A stretch of 64,000 nucleotides of DNA from Arachidicoccus terrestris (GTDB lineage Bacteria; Bacteroidota; Bacteroidia; Chitinophagales; Chitinophagaceae). This document shows positions 35,500 through 44,743 of the stretch, piece after piece; the stretch's first letter is position 1, and every line of letters starts with the position of its first letter. The position numbers and the translations under genes are program-made. Below the pieces are notes generated by a model, which saw only the letters and a list, made by a program, of their open reading frames with translations, did not search any database and was not told where the DNA came from. The stretch covers positions 1,984,001 to 2,048,000 of the forward strand of contig NZ_CP083387.1 in NCBI RefSeq assembly GCF_020042345.1, in the 5' to 3' direction.

Positions 35500-37278
35500 A
35501 TGCGAAAGTATATTCTATATAACATTGCGCTACTGAGTATTTGCTTTATGATGACCAGGTGTAATAAAATTCTGAACGTAGAACGGCTCGATCAGATCAC
35601 CGGCGAGGCCATCTGGAAAGATTCCTCACTGATGCAAGCGTATATCAACAATATTTATTCCGCCCTGGGCAAAGGAGAATACAACTCAACCAGTGGCATG
35701 AGCGTATTAACTGATCAGGCGATCTGGACCAACGGCGCCAAGGCGGTTGTCCAGTCTACTGTCACGGCATCCAACATGGATATCCTCGGCGGCTCCAGGT
35801 TCAGCTACCTGAACTGGGGCACACTCTATGCCGCGATCAGAAAATGTAATGAGTTTCTGATCAATTCTGCCGAGTCGCCCCAGGCAGGTGCTCAGTCAGT
35901 TCAAAGGATGCGTGGTGAAGCTTATTTTCTAAGAGGTTATTATTACCACAACCTGCTACGCAACTATGGGGGCGTTCCGCTAATCTCAACAGTCTACGGA
36001 TTGAAAGATTCTACGGCTATTGCGCGCAGCAGCTTTAAAGAGACGGTGGACTATATTGTTGCAGATGCTGATTCAGCTGCCGCTTTACTGCCTCTGGAAT
36101 ATTCAGATGATAATCTGGGCCGAGCCACGAAAGGCGCGGCACTTGCCCTTAAATCAAGGGTATTACTCTATGCAGCCAGTGACCTGTACAACCTTAATCC
36201 CTCAAAGCGGGAAGAGGTAGGCTATATGGACGGAGGCGCAGGCCGCCAGGCGAGATGGCAGGCGGCTAAAGATGCGGCCAAGGCCGTTATGGACCTGGGA
36301 ATCTATCAGCTATACGGTGCAGATCCGGCTCCGGGTGATTCAACAGCCAAGAACTATTCAGACCTGTTCCTGGCCAAGCAAAGCCCCGAGACGATATTCT
36401 GCCGTTTGTTCAGTGCCAGTGGTGGAGCGCCCAATGTGGGCCTGTGGTTCAGCCCCAATGGCTATGGCGGCTATGGCGAAAATTCACCTATTCAGCAAAT
36501 GGTGGATTCCTATGAGATGAAAGACGGCACCAAATTCAGCTGGAACAACCCGGAGCAGGCCAAAAACCCCTATGCCAACAGAGATCCGAGGTTTTATGCG
36601 ACTGTCTTCTATGACGGCGCCCACTGGAAGCCCCGGTATTCCGACGGCACGCCCTATGACCCTGTAGGTATTATACAGGCTTTTACTACACTGACACTTC
36701 CCAATGGTAAAACGCTTCCGGGCATCGATACCCGTAACGGTCCTATCGAAAACTGGAATGGCAGCCTGTCCAATTACTACCTCCGTAAATTCCTGGATCC
36801 GAACAATGATCACAAGGCGATCGTCCAGGAAGTGCCCTGGATATTCTTCCGATACGGAGAGACTTTACTCAACTATGCAGAGGCCTGTATCGGATTAGGA
36901 CAAGACGCTGAGGCCAGAGAGGCTCTCAATCAGATCCGCCGCCGGGCGGGCATGCCTGAATTTACAGCCTCTTTGACGGGAACAGCACTGAGGGACGAGT
37001 ACCGTGATGAACGCAAGATCGAAATGGCCTTTGAGCACCAGCGTTTCTATGATATGCGCCGCTGGATGATCGCCCCGAAAGTGATGAATGAGCCGGCATT
37101 GGGTATTAAAATTACGGTAAAAGGCACCGACCGGGCAGATAGAAGTACTTATCATGATTACGTGTATACGACCTTTAAGATCCAGGACCGGCACTGGGAC
37201 GACAAAATGTATTTCTTAGCGATACCTTATGATGAGACGCAGAAAAACAGCTTACTGGTCCAGAACCCTGGCTGGTAA
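35500..37278 (+). CDS. SusD/RagB-family nutrient-binding lipoprotein
   Basis: Surface lipoprotein of 592 residues and partner of the preceding SusC. The signal peptide ends near MMTRC with Cys21, followed by NKILNVERLDQITGEAIW. The canonical RagB/SusD pattern is visible: RGEAYFLRGYYYHNLLRNYGGVPLI near 140-165, and near the C-terminus EALNQIRRRAGMPEF and RDERKIEMAFEHQRFYDMRRW. It ends in the usual LLVQNPGW. A strong terminator follows about 70 bases after the stop. Confidence 0.96.
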   Translation: MRKYILYNIALLSICFMMTRCNKILNVERLDQITGEAIWKDSSLMQAYINNIYSALGKGEYNSTSGMSVLTDQAIWTNGAKAVVQSTVTASNMDILGGSRFSYLNWGTLYAAIRKCNEFLINSAESPQAGAQSVQRMRGEAYFLRGYYYHNLLRNYGGVPLISTVYGLKDSTAIARSSFKETVDYIVADADSAAALLPLEYSDDNLGRATKGAALALKSRVLLYAASDLYNLNPSKREEVGYMDGGAGRQARWQAAKDAAKAVMDLGIYQLYGADPAPGDSTAKNYSDLFLAKQSPETIFCRLFSASGGAPNVGLWFSPNGYGGYGENSPIQQMVDSYEMKDGTKFSWNNPEQAKNPYANRDPRFYATVFYDGAHWKPRYSDGTPYDPVGIIQAFTTLTLPNGKTLPGIDTRNGPIENWNGSLSNYYLRKFLDPNNDHKAIVQEVPWIFFRYGETLLNYAEACIGLGQDAEAREALNQIRRRAGMPEFTASLTGTALRDEYRDERKIEMAFEHQRFYDMRRWMIAPKVMNEPALGIKITVKGTDRADRSTYHDYVYTTFKIQDRHWDDKMYFLAIPYDETQKNSLLVQNPGW

Positions 37279-37348
37279 ACGCAGCCAAAGACAAACGTAG
37301 CTGGCGGATAACAGCCAGGCGGCCTTCTCTCACATAGCTGCAAAATAG

Positions 37349-37395
37349 AGCGTCCCGAATAAAGCAATAGAAGTTAATGCTTTATCCGGGACGCT
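37349..37395 (+). terminator. Strong terminator after the second SusCD pair
   Basis: 18-base arms (37349-37366 and 37378-37395; AGCGTCCCG core) with one mismatch and an 11-base loop, followed by a T-run to 37400. It may also stop the convergent GH89 gene. Confidence 0.85.
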
Positions 37396-37531
37396 TTTTT
37401 AATGCCTTACCACACCACACACTCTCTCTGTGTATAAATATATATTTTCCCCCTACAACACATTCTACTGCCGGCAAACATGCCATCCACTCAAAGGAAC
37501 AACAGCGTTCGCGCTGATGAGCAATTTTGTC

Positions 37532-39748
37532 TTAGGGTTCTAATCTACCCATTATTTTCGGTAAAATAGCCCCCAGTTTGCCAGGGCTTTGTGGCGTTTT
37601 TGGGTCTGCAGCAAGGACGCTCCTGGCTGTTTTTTCCACCCAGTCACGCTCCCATTTGAAGAAATTGACCGGAGGCGCGCTTTCCCCCTTCAGATTTGCC
37701 GTCAGGTAGCTGAAAAAAAGTACCCACCTTTGTTTGTAATAACTTTCCATCATGGGCGCCCATTCTTTATAGGCATATTCATGCAGGTTGTCCTCCTTCG
37801 GATCGTTACCTCCCCAATAGGTATTTAACATCAGCAGGTTATCAATATTATTTTTAACAGCAGCTTTATTGTTATTCAACGCTTTCGCCTGATGGACATA
37901 GGTCGGCAGTTGATAAAAAGGATCCGTCTCCAATAAAGACGTCGCATCATCTAAAAGAGAAAGGAATCTTTTAGTAGCGGCGTTATAGGCCGCAATGTCT
38001 TTTTGCATATACGCGTTTATCACTTCTGTATAGACTGAATCGGCACATGTACCCATTTGCTGCATGATCATACCTATCAGATCAATTCTGTACGTCCTTT
38101 GGTCTTTATATTGCGGCCAGGCCTGGGCAAATAAATCTACGGCTTTCTTAAATGCATTCAGGTCATACTTCTTTGTCCGGCTTCCCCAGGTGGATACCGA
38201 CTTTATTTTTAAAGCGGGCCGTGCGCAGAGTATATTCTCGGGCGGCCCCTCCGCATAACCCAGATCACTGCTATAGGCAGATTCAAGCAAGAGCTCCCAG
38301 GCTTCCAGCATCACCGGATCAGTCTTGCCATATCGGGCATAAACATAGTCCTTGATCCACCGGTGCACATCCACCTTGTCTTTATGCCAGCCCAGCTCCA
38401 GCATCAGCTCATACACAACAGGATTGTTATTGATTCCTTCCGGCATAATGCCAACACCTTTACAGAGTCCGCCATAAGAACTATGGCGCACCCGGTAAAT
38501 TTCGTCAGCAAAACGCTGAAGCTTTCCATTGATACCGGGCCGCTCTCCAAAGTTGGTTACGGTGCACCAGATAAACGGCGTCCCTTCATAGCCCTTCCGA
38601 TCCTCCCAATTGTGGGTATTTTCCCCAAAAAGCTCCTGGATGAGGATGTCTTTTTTGTTAACCGCTGCAATAAGATCCTTGTCTGGATTTGCCTGCCACC
38701 CTTGCAAAACCCAGACAGAGCCGGGGAATGCCTGCTGCATGGCAGACTGAATCTTTACACCTGCAGTGGTCAGATTGATATCCCCGTGTTTACCGCCTTC
38801 ATGGAAAGGGTCACCGGAAAAGAAATGGATATCCTTGCCATAGAGCTTTTTGGTGGCACTATAAAAAAGGTCACTTATCACGGCAAAAAGACTGTCCGAC
38901 GGGTCCAAAATATCAGGGCGCTCGAAATACCCCCATTTCCCCTGTTCAACAATATGTGCCTTCCGTTTTTGTTTTAGGGAAGAGGGCACCATCCCGAAAA
39001 AGGCAGGCATCACCGGCTGAATTCCTAACTGCTGCATGCGTCTGAGCATTTTCTGCACAAGACGGCTTCTCTGGGCAATGACCGGCCTGGTCATCGGGCC
39101 ACCCCAGCCTTGTACATTACCCATCAGCCACCAGGCATTGAAGGCCGGGCCGGTAATAAACGCATCGATTTCTTTTTGTGTATAGCCCAACTGATCAAGG
39201 ACGGACTGCCAGACAGCCTCCTGGCCATTAGCCACCAACATCAGGTTTACCCCATTGAGGGCCATATAATCCAACTCCCTTTGCCAGTCCGTCCAATTAT
39301 AAAAGCTCATGGTATAATTATACGTGCAATAATTTAACGCATACCTATACTTTGCCAGGCCCTCCAGATGCACCGGACGGGTCATAACGGGTAATTTGTC
39401 AACCGGAGCCAGATTATCTCCCATATGGCTCATAGACCGGTGGCAATAATATTTAAGATCCCAATGCACCCCAAAAGCGGCTGCACTGGTAGAATTCGCC
39501 TCCACCTGAACTTTACCCCTACTATAGCTTAACGTAAAGGCATCAGCGGTATCATCCTGCTTTTTTATATCAGCTGCAAGGCCAGGCGCTCCCTGCTTTT
39601 CAAACAGCACCTTTTTTAAAACAAGGTGCTGTTCCAACCAGGGGACTCTTCTGTGAACCAGATCCCGGACGCCGGGAAAATCCTGCGCCCGGACCGTTAC
39701 AGTAAAACAGCAAAAAGAAATAAGGGAGAAAATGAATGTATGTTTCAC
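37532..39748 (-). CDS. Alpha-N-acetylglucosaminidase, GH89 (NAGLU-like)
   Basis: Secreted enzyme of 738 residues with a signal peptide (about 1-21, ending VRAQ). It removes terminal alpha-linked GlcNAc, as found on gastric-type mucin glycans and in heparan sulfate. The three-domain layout is visible: small N-terminal alpha/beta domain (about 25-125), TIM barrel (about 130-450) and an all-helical C-terminal domain. Diagnostic motifs are RYALNYCTYNYTMSFYNW, NGVNLMLVANGQEAVWQ, GPAFNAWWLMGN and GWGGP. Glu317 in SGDPFHEGG and Glu437 in MPEGINNNPVVYELM match the two catalytic glutamates of the family (316 and 446 in human NAGLU). It follows the beta-helix gene by 41 bases. Confidence 0.95.
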   Translation of the reverse strand: MKHTFIFSLISFCCFTVTVRAQDFPGVRDLVHRRVPWLEQHLVLKKVLFEKQGAPGLAADIKKQDDTADAFTLSYSRGKVQVEANSTSAAAFGVHWDLKYYCHRSMSHMGDNLAPVDKLPVMTRPVHLEGLAKYRYALNYCTYNYTMSFYNWTDWQRELDYMALNGVNLMLVANGQEAVWQSVLDQLGYTQKEIDAFITGPAFNAWWLMGNVQGWGGPMTRPVIAQRSRLVQKMLRRMQQLGIQPVMPAFFGMVPSSLKQKRKAHIVEQGKWGYFERPDILDPSDSLFAVISDLFYSATKKLYGKDIHFFSGDPFHEGGKHGDINLTTAGVKIQSAMQQAFPGSVWVLQGWQANPDKDLIAAVNKKDILIQELFGENTHNWEDRKGYEGTPFIWCTVTNFGERPGINGKLQRFADEIYRVRHSSYGGLCKGVGIMPEGINNNPVVYELMLELGWHKDKVDVHRWIKDYVYARYGKTDPVMLEAWELLLESAYSSDLGYAEGPPENILCARPALKIKSVSTWGSRTKKYDLNAFKKAVDLFAQAWPQYKDQRTYRIDLIGMIMQQMGTCADSVYTEVINAYMQKDIAAYNAATKRFLSLLDDATSLLETDPFYQLPTYVHQAKALNNNKAAVKNNIDNLLMLNTYWGGNDPKEDNLHEYAYKEWAPMMESYYKQRWVLFFSYLTANLKGESAPPVNFFKWERDWVEKTARSVLAADPKTPQSPGKLGAILPKIMGRLEP

Positions 39749-39789
39749 GAGATAAGCTTTTCTGGTTTCCGGTAATACGGGTGGCTAAG

Positions 39790-41367
39790 TTAGGGAATCT
39801 GGGCAGCACCGATGCTTATTTTTTTATTGTCAATTCTGGGCGCGCCATAGATATCGGTCATTCCAAATAAAGAGATGTCTTCTAATAAATGACCCGCATT
39901 CCAAACAGGCGAATGAAGCGATAAATGCAAATCCGGTTTTTGCAGATCTTTACATCCAGGGTCTATTCCATAAACCGAATGGGTGTCCTGCCCACTTACT
40001 TTTTGCCAGTTGGAGAAATCCGCAATATTTTCATCATCCTGGATATGATTCCAGTTCCATGCACCACCATCTGGACTGTAATAACAATTATAGTCAATCG
40101 TATTATCCTTTCCTGATCCGGTATACTTATGAATAAATATATCTCCAGGACCTCCATAGATCAGGTTATTCATAACAACGTTATTCTCGCAGTGTTCCGT
40201 TAGCCTGATCTCACCTTCTGTTTCCCCAAACGCGCCTTTCATACGATTATTTTGAAACAGCGTATTATTCAGTATATAACAGTTTTTTGTTCCGGATCCG
40301 ACAAAATTCAGGTAGTCACCCATGTATATTCCTGTTCTGTTACAATTGTAGACATAGTTATTCCTGACAATACAGTCTCTGCTGGCATATAGATTACTCT
40401 CACTGATCAGGCCGATTCCCCGGTCTGAATCATATACAATATTGCGCTCAATAATCGTACCCGCCCCACCACATACATAGATGGCAATCGCCCCATACAT
40501 ATCCCCCCATATATCGAGGCTATTGCCCATCGATATATTATATAAAGTATTATCACTGACGATGCCATTGCGGGCAAAGTTAGTAGCAGGGTCTCCTTTG
40601 GGGTTCAGATTATCGCCGCCGGCGATAATGATGCCTATATTTTCCGTATGATACAGCGTATTACCGCTTACTTTGAACCCGTCTATATTACCGGCGAGGG
40701 TAATATTCTCGCTGGTCCCTGTCTGTGTATCATGTACGGTACAACCGGTAATCTCCAGTCCGGTTATAGGTTCACGGCCCGTACCCAGTACCAGGATCGC
40801 GTGACCACTGCGCCCTTTTGCAAGCGGTGCATTATTTTTAATATTATAAATCCGGCACTGCCTGATATGAATGTTTCTTGCGGTACCTGTAATTTTAATG
40901 CCTTCAGGATCCGTACCGCCATCTCCGGTTACAAAATTAGCCATATCGATCCCTTCCAGGCAAATATTGCTGACATCCGTCATATTCACCAATGCCTGCC
41001 AACCGGAAACGGAAAGCATACTACCATCTATAACAGGTATTTCTCCGGGATACGCCTTGAAAGTAATGTACTTATCCTCGGTACCGCTTCTTGTAACCGT
41101 GACGGGCTGGTAATAATGTCCGCCTCTCAGCAAAACCGTATCGCCGGGGGCCAGTTTAGGCATTACCGCATTCACGGACTGAAGCGGATCTCCGATGGTT
41201 CCTTTTCCATCATCATGCCCATCAGGAGATATATAATAAACATGTTGCCCGGTCTTGCTCCCATTTTTATTTTTGTCAGTCGGAAGAGAAGCTTTCGAGC
41301 AGCTTAAAAAAATCACGCTCACTGACAGAAGCCATATTCTTTTATGACAATTCATCAACCACGTCAT
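39790..41367 (-). CDS. Right-handed parallel beta-helix lipoprotein, polysaccharide-lyase-like
   Basis: Surface or periplasmic lipoprotein of 525 residues with a signal peptide ending VIFLSC (Cys23; a start four codons later is possible). The mature part begins YYISPDGHDDGKGTIGDPLQSV, the DUF1565-type opening common to PL and GH beta-helix proteins, then many short beta turns with Asn ladders (VSGNTLYHTENIGIII, VRNNYVYNCNRTGIYMG). It is the first gene of a pair with the GH89 gene. No specific catalytic residues can be assigned, so it may be a lyase, an epimerase or a binding protein. Confidence 0.85.
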   Translation of the reverse strand: MTWLMNCHKRIWLLSVSVIFLSCSKASLPTDKNKNGSKTGQHVYYISPDGHDDGKGTIGDPLQSVNAVMPKLAPGDTVLLRGGHYYQPVTVTRSGTEDKYITFKAYPGEIPVIDGSMLSVSGWQALVNMTDVSNICLEGIDMANFVTGDGGTDPEGIKITGTARNIHIRQCRIYNIKNNAPLAKGRSGHAILVLGTGREPITGLEITGCTVHDTQTGTSENITLAGNIDGFKVSGNTLYHTENIGIIIAGGDNLNPKGDPATNFARNGIVSDNTLYNISMGNSLDIWGDMYGAIAIYVCGGAGTIIERNIVYDSDRGIGLISESNLYASRDCIVRNNYVYNCNRTGIYMGDYLNFVGSGTKNCYILNNTLFQNNRMKGAFGETEGEIRLTEHCENNVVMNNLIYGGPGDIFIHKYTGSGKDNTIDYNCYYSPDGGAWNWNHIQDDENIADFSNWQKVSGQDTHSVYGIDPGCKDLQKPDLHLSLHSPVWNAGHLLEDISLFGMTDIYGAPRIDNKKISIGAAQIP

Positions 41368-41396
41368 TGAATAATATTAAACAGTATTTAAAAGAG

Positions 41397-41435
41397 TCAA
41401 AAGGACAGCCTCATTTTGGGAGGCTTTCCTTTTGA
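41397..41435 (-). terminator. Terminator at the end of the sigma-FecR-SusCD-NHL operon
   Basis: 16-base arms (41397-41412 and 41420-41435; TCAAAAGGACAGCCTC against GAGGCTTTCCTTTTGA, one mismatch) with a 7-base loop, 18 bases past the stop of the IPT/NHL gene. It separates that operon from the beta-helix/GH89 pair. Confidence 0.8.
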
Positions 41436-41453
41436 ACAGTCATCCCCTGAGTG

Positions 41454-42773
41454 CTACTCAGAAATAATCTTTCTGACGACATTATTATTTTTATCAATCA
41501 CATAAACGGTTCCGTTCTTATCAACTGCCACGCCACCTGGCGCGCTAAATGACGCTGCCGACCCGACTCCTTCCAGATATCCGGCGGTTCCACTTCCGGC
41601 AAAGGTGCTTACTTCCCAGGTCCCGTTCTCGATGTACCGGACACTCTGGTCCAGATTATCCGTTCCTCCGTTCCAGGTACCATTGCCTGCTACATACAGG
41701 TTGTCGTTTTTATCAATGGCCATCCCCCAGGGCAAACAGAACCGCGCATCAGCACCCTTCCCGTTGACATATCCGGCTGTACCCGCCAGCCCGGCGATAT
41801 CAGTAGCATTCCAGGTAGTGGCATCAAATCGGGTGATGACATTTCCCCCGTTTATAGCCGCTATCAGATTTCCTTTTGAATCAAGGCGTATACAGGAAGG
41901 GTAGTTCAGGCCGTCAATAATCACTTCAGCAGTGGTGTACGGTGCTTTTACCTGGTAAACCGGGCCGGGAATCCGGCAGCTACTGTAATAAATTGTCTGA
42001 TCCTTTTCATCCATCGTCAGAGTCCAGGGATCAACGCTGGTGTAAAAAAGGGTCGTCACCTCTCCTTCCGGTGTGACCTTACGAATATTCCAGTTTCCGG
42101 GATCAGCTACGTAGAGATTACCGGACTTGTCAATGTACAGATCATAGGGAAGACTGAATGTTGCCTGATTTCCTTTCCCATCCGCATTTCCGGAAACAAA
42201 TGGATTACCGGCCAGTGTCGTAACATTACCCGCCGTATCAATTTTCCGAATACAGTGATTGCCGGGATCCGCCACATACACATTCAGATCATCGTCCACA
42301 ACGATACCCATACTGCGATACCAGTTGTTTACGGGATCTGTAAAATGAAACTGTGCGCTTAAGCCACTGCCGTTACTAAAGCCAGACTGCCCGTTGCCCG
42401 CTAGTGTACTGACCGTGCGGGTGAATAAATACTGAAAGATCCCTTCGCTTTTCGCACTGTCCTTACCGATTCTGACACTTACAGGCCCCGAACCGCATTT
42501 TTTCGGCACGACAACCATGATCTGCTTCGTACTGGCAGCAATGACTTTCAGTATCGTTCCATTGACGGACACCTCAAGCATAGAGGTATCAGAGGTGAAA
42601 TTCTGTCCGCTGATCAGCATTTCGGTCCTTCCGCTTCCGCGGCTGGGCGTAAAACTGTCAATGATGATTGTTCCGGCCGGGCTGTAATCTCCCTGCTGGT
42701 CCTTTTTACATCCTGTCGTGGACAATAAGATAGCCCATATGGATATACATAATATAAAGATGAACTTTTTCAT
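41454..42773 (-). CDS. IPT/TIG and NHL-repeat lipoprotein, surface glycan-binding candidate
   Basis: Lipoprotein of 439 residues with the start at MKKFIFILC (42773); the frame runs 19 codons further upstream without signal character. Its lipobox is near STTGC. An IPT/TIG immunoglobulin-like domain follows (about 37-115: TIIIDSFTPSRGSGRTEMLISGQNF), then an NHL six-bladed propeller, seen as repeated blocks such as NVYVADPGNHCIRKIDTAGNVTTLAG, NLYVADPGNWNIRKVTPEG and TVYVIDKNNNVVRKI. It lies third after SusC and SusD, where PULs encode surface glycan-binding proteins. A role in capturing the substrate at the cell surface is inference. Confidence 0.9.
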   Translation of the reverse strand: MKKFIFILCISIWAILLSTTGCKKDQQGDYSPAGTIIIDSFTPSRGSGRTEMLISGQNFTSDTSMLEVSVNGTILKVIAASTKQIMVVVPKKCGSGPVSVRIGKDSAKSEGIFQYLFTRTVSTLAGNGQSGFSNGSGLSAQFHFTDPVNNWYRSMGIVVDDDLNVYVADPGNHCIRKIDTAGNVTTLAGNPFVSGNADGKGNQATFSLPYDLYIDKSGNLYVADPGNWNIRKVTPEGEVTTLFYTSVDPWTLTMDEKDQTIYYSSCRIPGPVYQVKAPYTTAEVIIDGLNYPSCIRLDSKGNLIAAINGGNVITRFDATTWNATDIAGLAGTAGYVNGKGADARFCLPWGMAIDKNDNLYVAGNGTWNGGTDNLDQSVRYIENGTWEVSTFAGSGTAGYLEGVGSAASFSAPGGVAVDKNGTVYVIDKNNNVVRKIISE

Positions 42774-42839
42774 GCGATATTTTTTTTCTTTTAATCTTGC
42801 GTTAACTACTTCAAAACACGATCTGTACACCCCTACCTG

Positions 42840-44720
42840 TTACCATAATGGATTTTGTACCAATGCCTGGTCCTTATCCAGGTCGTCCTGGTAAATAGGA
42901 AATAAATACATTTTATCGTCCCAATAGCGGACCTGCAAGACTTCGCGTTTATAATAGTCTTCAAAAGCGAACCCCTGACCATTGTCATTTTCAGAAACAT
43001 TCATTCTGTAAATGGTCTGAATTTTCGGGTCATTCATCATTTTGCGACGTATCAGGGTATAATAGCGGTCCCCCTCGAAGCATAGCTCAATCTGACGCTC
43101 ATGGATGATCACTTTTCTCATTTCAGCCTGTTTGCCTATTTTCTCAGGATAGACACTGGCAAAACCGGGCAATCCGGCCCTGGTTCTGATCGCATCAAGA
43201 TATTTAACGATATCCGGATTGGTCGGATCATACTCATTGAGCGCTTCAATATAATCCAGCAGGATCTCTGCATACCGCATATGAATAAAGGGCCTGTAAA
43301 CGATCGTATTGGTTCTTGTATTTGATGCCGGGTTGGCGCCTTTCAAAGGGAGATATCCGGTCACATCTCCTGTCGTAACGGGGACACCTGCCTTTCCGCT
43401 GTAATAGAACTCCACCCTGCCCCTGCCGTCGACGTTTTGCGGCGAAGAATAAAAATTGCGGTCATCTACTGTAGGGGCGGCGATCACCGGAGCACCATTA
43501 TAAAGGATGGCAGCATAAAATCGGGCTTCCCGGTCAACATACATATTGCTGTTACCGGCAACATAGCCTCTTTTGACCCCATCCCTGCTCAACCCCCAGC
43601 CGGCAGGGTCGTCATGCTGAACAAATCCTTTTTCCGTATAGCCGCTGGCCGGGTCATCAATCGTCCTGCCGTTGCGCATATAAAACGCATCCACCACATT
43701 TTGCGTGGCGTTAGTCATATTATAGCCGCCGGGCGCCGGCGCGATCCGTATTTCATGCCCCCAATACCAGTCGCCGACTATATTCGTGGAGAAAATGATC
43801 TCGCTATTCCAGTTCGTGATAAAGAGGTCCCTGAAAGATAAATACGGGTCAAAGGTCGCATCACCTTCGTCTATATTGGTAAACAATTTATAGACCCCCA
43901 TGTCGATTACTTCTTTTGCTGCATCCGCAGCAATTTTCCATTTGTTCTGATCATAATTTACCGGCACCAGTAGGCTGCCGTCCTTGTTTTTAAAATCTTT
44001 GAATTCAGAGTTGCCATTATACAGAGGGCTTGCAACGAGCAGTGCCAACTGGGCTTTGGCGGCTTTACAGGCTCCTGACGTAGGCCTGCCGTAGTTCGAT
44101 GCATTCCAGGAATCAGGAAGGCCTGCGGCTGCCCTGTCCATCAGGCTATTGATCGTAGCGACACAAGTGTCAAGCGGTGCCCTCGGATACTGATTAAAAT
44201 CCTCATTCAAGCTTAGTAAATGATCTAATTTAACAAAGGGACCGTATTGCTTTAATAATTCCAGATAGAACCATCCTCTTAAAAATAACACCTCATGCTT
44301 ATACTGATTCTTAAGATCAGCGCTTAAAAGGTCATTAGGTACACGATCAATATTCTGTTCAAATACGATGGACTGCCTGATGCCGGCATAATAACTACCC
44401 CAGGTCTGCCAGAAATTGCTCTGCGCATTCCAGTTGCCTGAGGTCATCAGGCGCACCGGCACCCCGGCGATGCTGCAAGAGGTTTCATCACTTCCACCTA
44501 AACGCGTGTAGCGATCATCCACATTATTGGCGGCGACATAACTATATACCTGGTTTAAGTAAGCTTCTGCATTAGCCCTGGTCTGCCAGATCATATCCGA
44601 GGTCAGTAAATTATCCGGTTTTTGATCCAGGTATTTGCTGCAACCTGTCGTCATGAGCAAGGTTGTCAGCAGGATCAGCATTAAACAAAGGCGAGATTCT
44701 GTTATATTATTGCTTTTCAT
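42840..44720 (-). CDS. SusD/RagB-family nutrient-binding lipoprotein
   Basis: Surface lipoprotein of 626 residues. The signal peptide ends LLMTTGC (Cys27), followed by SKYLDQKPDNLLTSDMIW. RagB/SusD features are HEVLFLRGWFYLELLKQYGPFV, LDAIRTRAGLPGF and HERQIELCFEGDRYYTLIRRKMMND, with the end ALVQNPLW. It starts 23 bases after the SusC stop and is followed by the IPT/NHL lipoprotein gene, 66 bases on. It is part of the sigma/FecR-controlled unit. Confidence 0.96.
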   Translation of the reverse strand: MKSNNITESRLCLMLILLTTLLMTTGCSKYLDQKPDNLLTSDMIWQTRANAEAYLNQVYSYVAANNVDDRYTRLGGSDETSCSIAGVPVRLMTSGNWNAQSNFWQTWGSYYAGIRQSIVFEQNIDRVPNDLLSADLKNQYKHEVLFLRGWFYLELLKQYGPFVKLDHLLSLNEDFNQYPRAPLDTCVATINSLMDRAAAGLPDSWNASNYGRPTSGACKAAKAQLALLVASPLYNGNSEFKDFKNKDGSLLVPVNYDQNKWKIAADAAKEVIDMGVYKLFTNIDEGDATFDPYLSFRDLFITNWNSEIIFSTNIVGDWYWGHEIRIAPAPGGYNMTNATQNVVDAFYMRNGRTIDDPASGYTEKGFVQHDDPAGWGLSRDGVKRGYVAGNSNMYVDREARFYAAILYNGAPVIAAPTVDDRNFYSSPQNVDGRGRVEFYYSGKAGVPVTTGDVTGYLPLKGANPASNTRTNTIVYRPFIHMRYAEILLDYIEALNEYDPTNPDIVKYLDAIRTRAGLPGFASVYPEKIGKQAEMRKVIIHERQIELCFEGDRYYTLIRRKMMNDPKIQTIYRMNVSENDNGQGFAFEDYYKREVLQVRYWDDKMYLFPIYQDDLDKDQALVQNPLW

Positions 44721-44743
44721 GTTCTTTACTTTTTTAAACTTTA

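Noticed and set aside
38363-38977. 204-codon plus-strand frame opposite the GH89 gene
   Set aside because: Antisense shadow of a gene with clear catalytic motifs; its translation has no domain-like pattern.
40648-41307. 219-codon plus-strand frame opposite the beta-helix gene
   Set aside because: Antisense shadow; the minus-strand protein has a signal peptide and regular beta-helix repeats.
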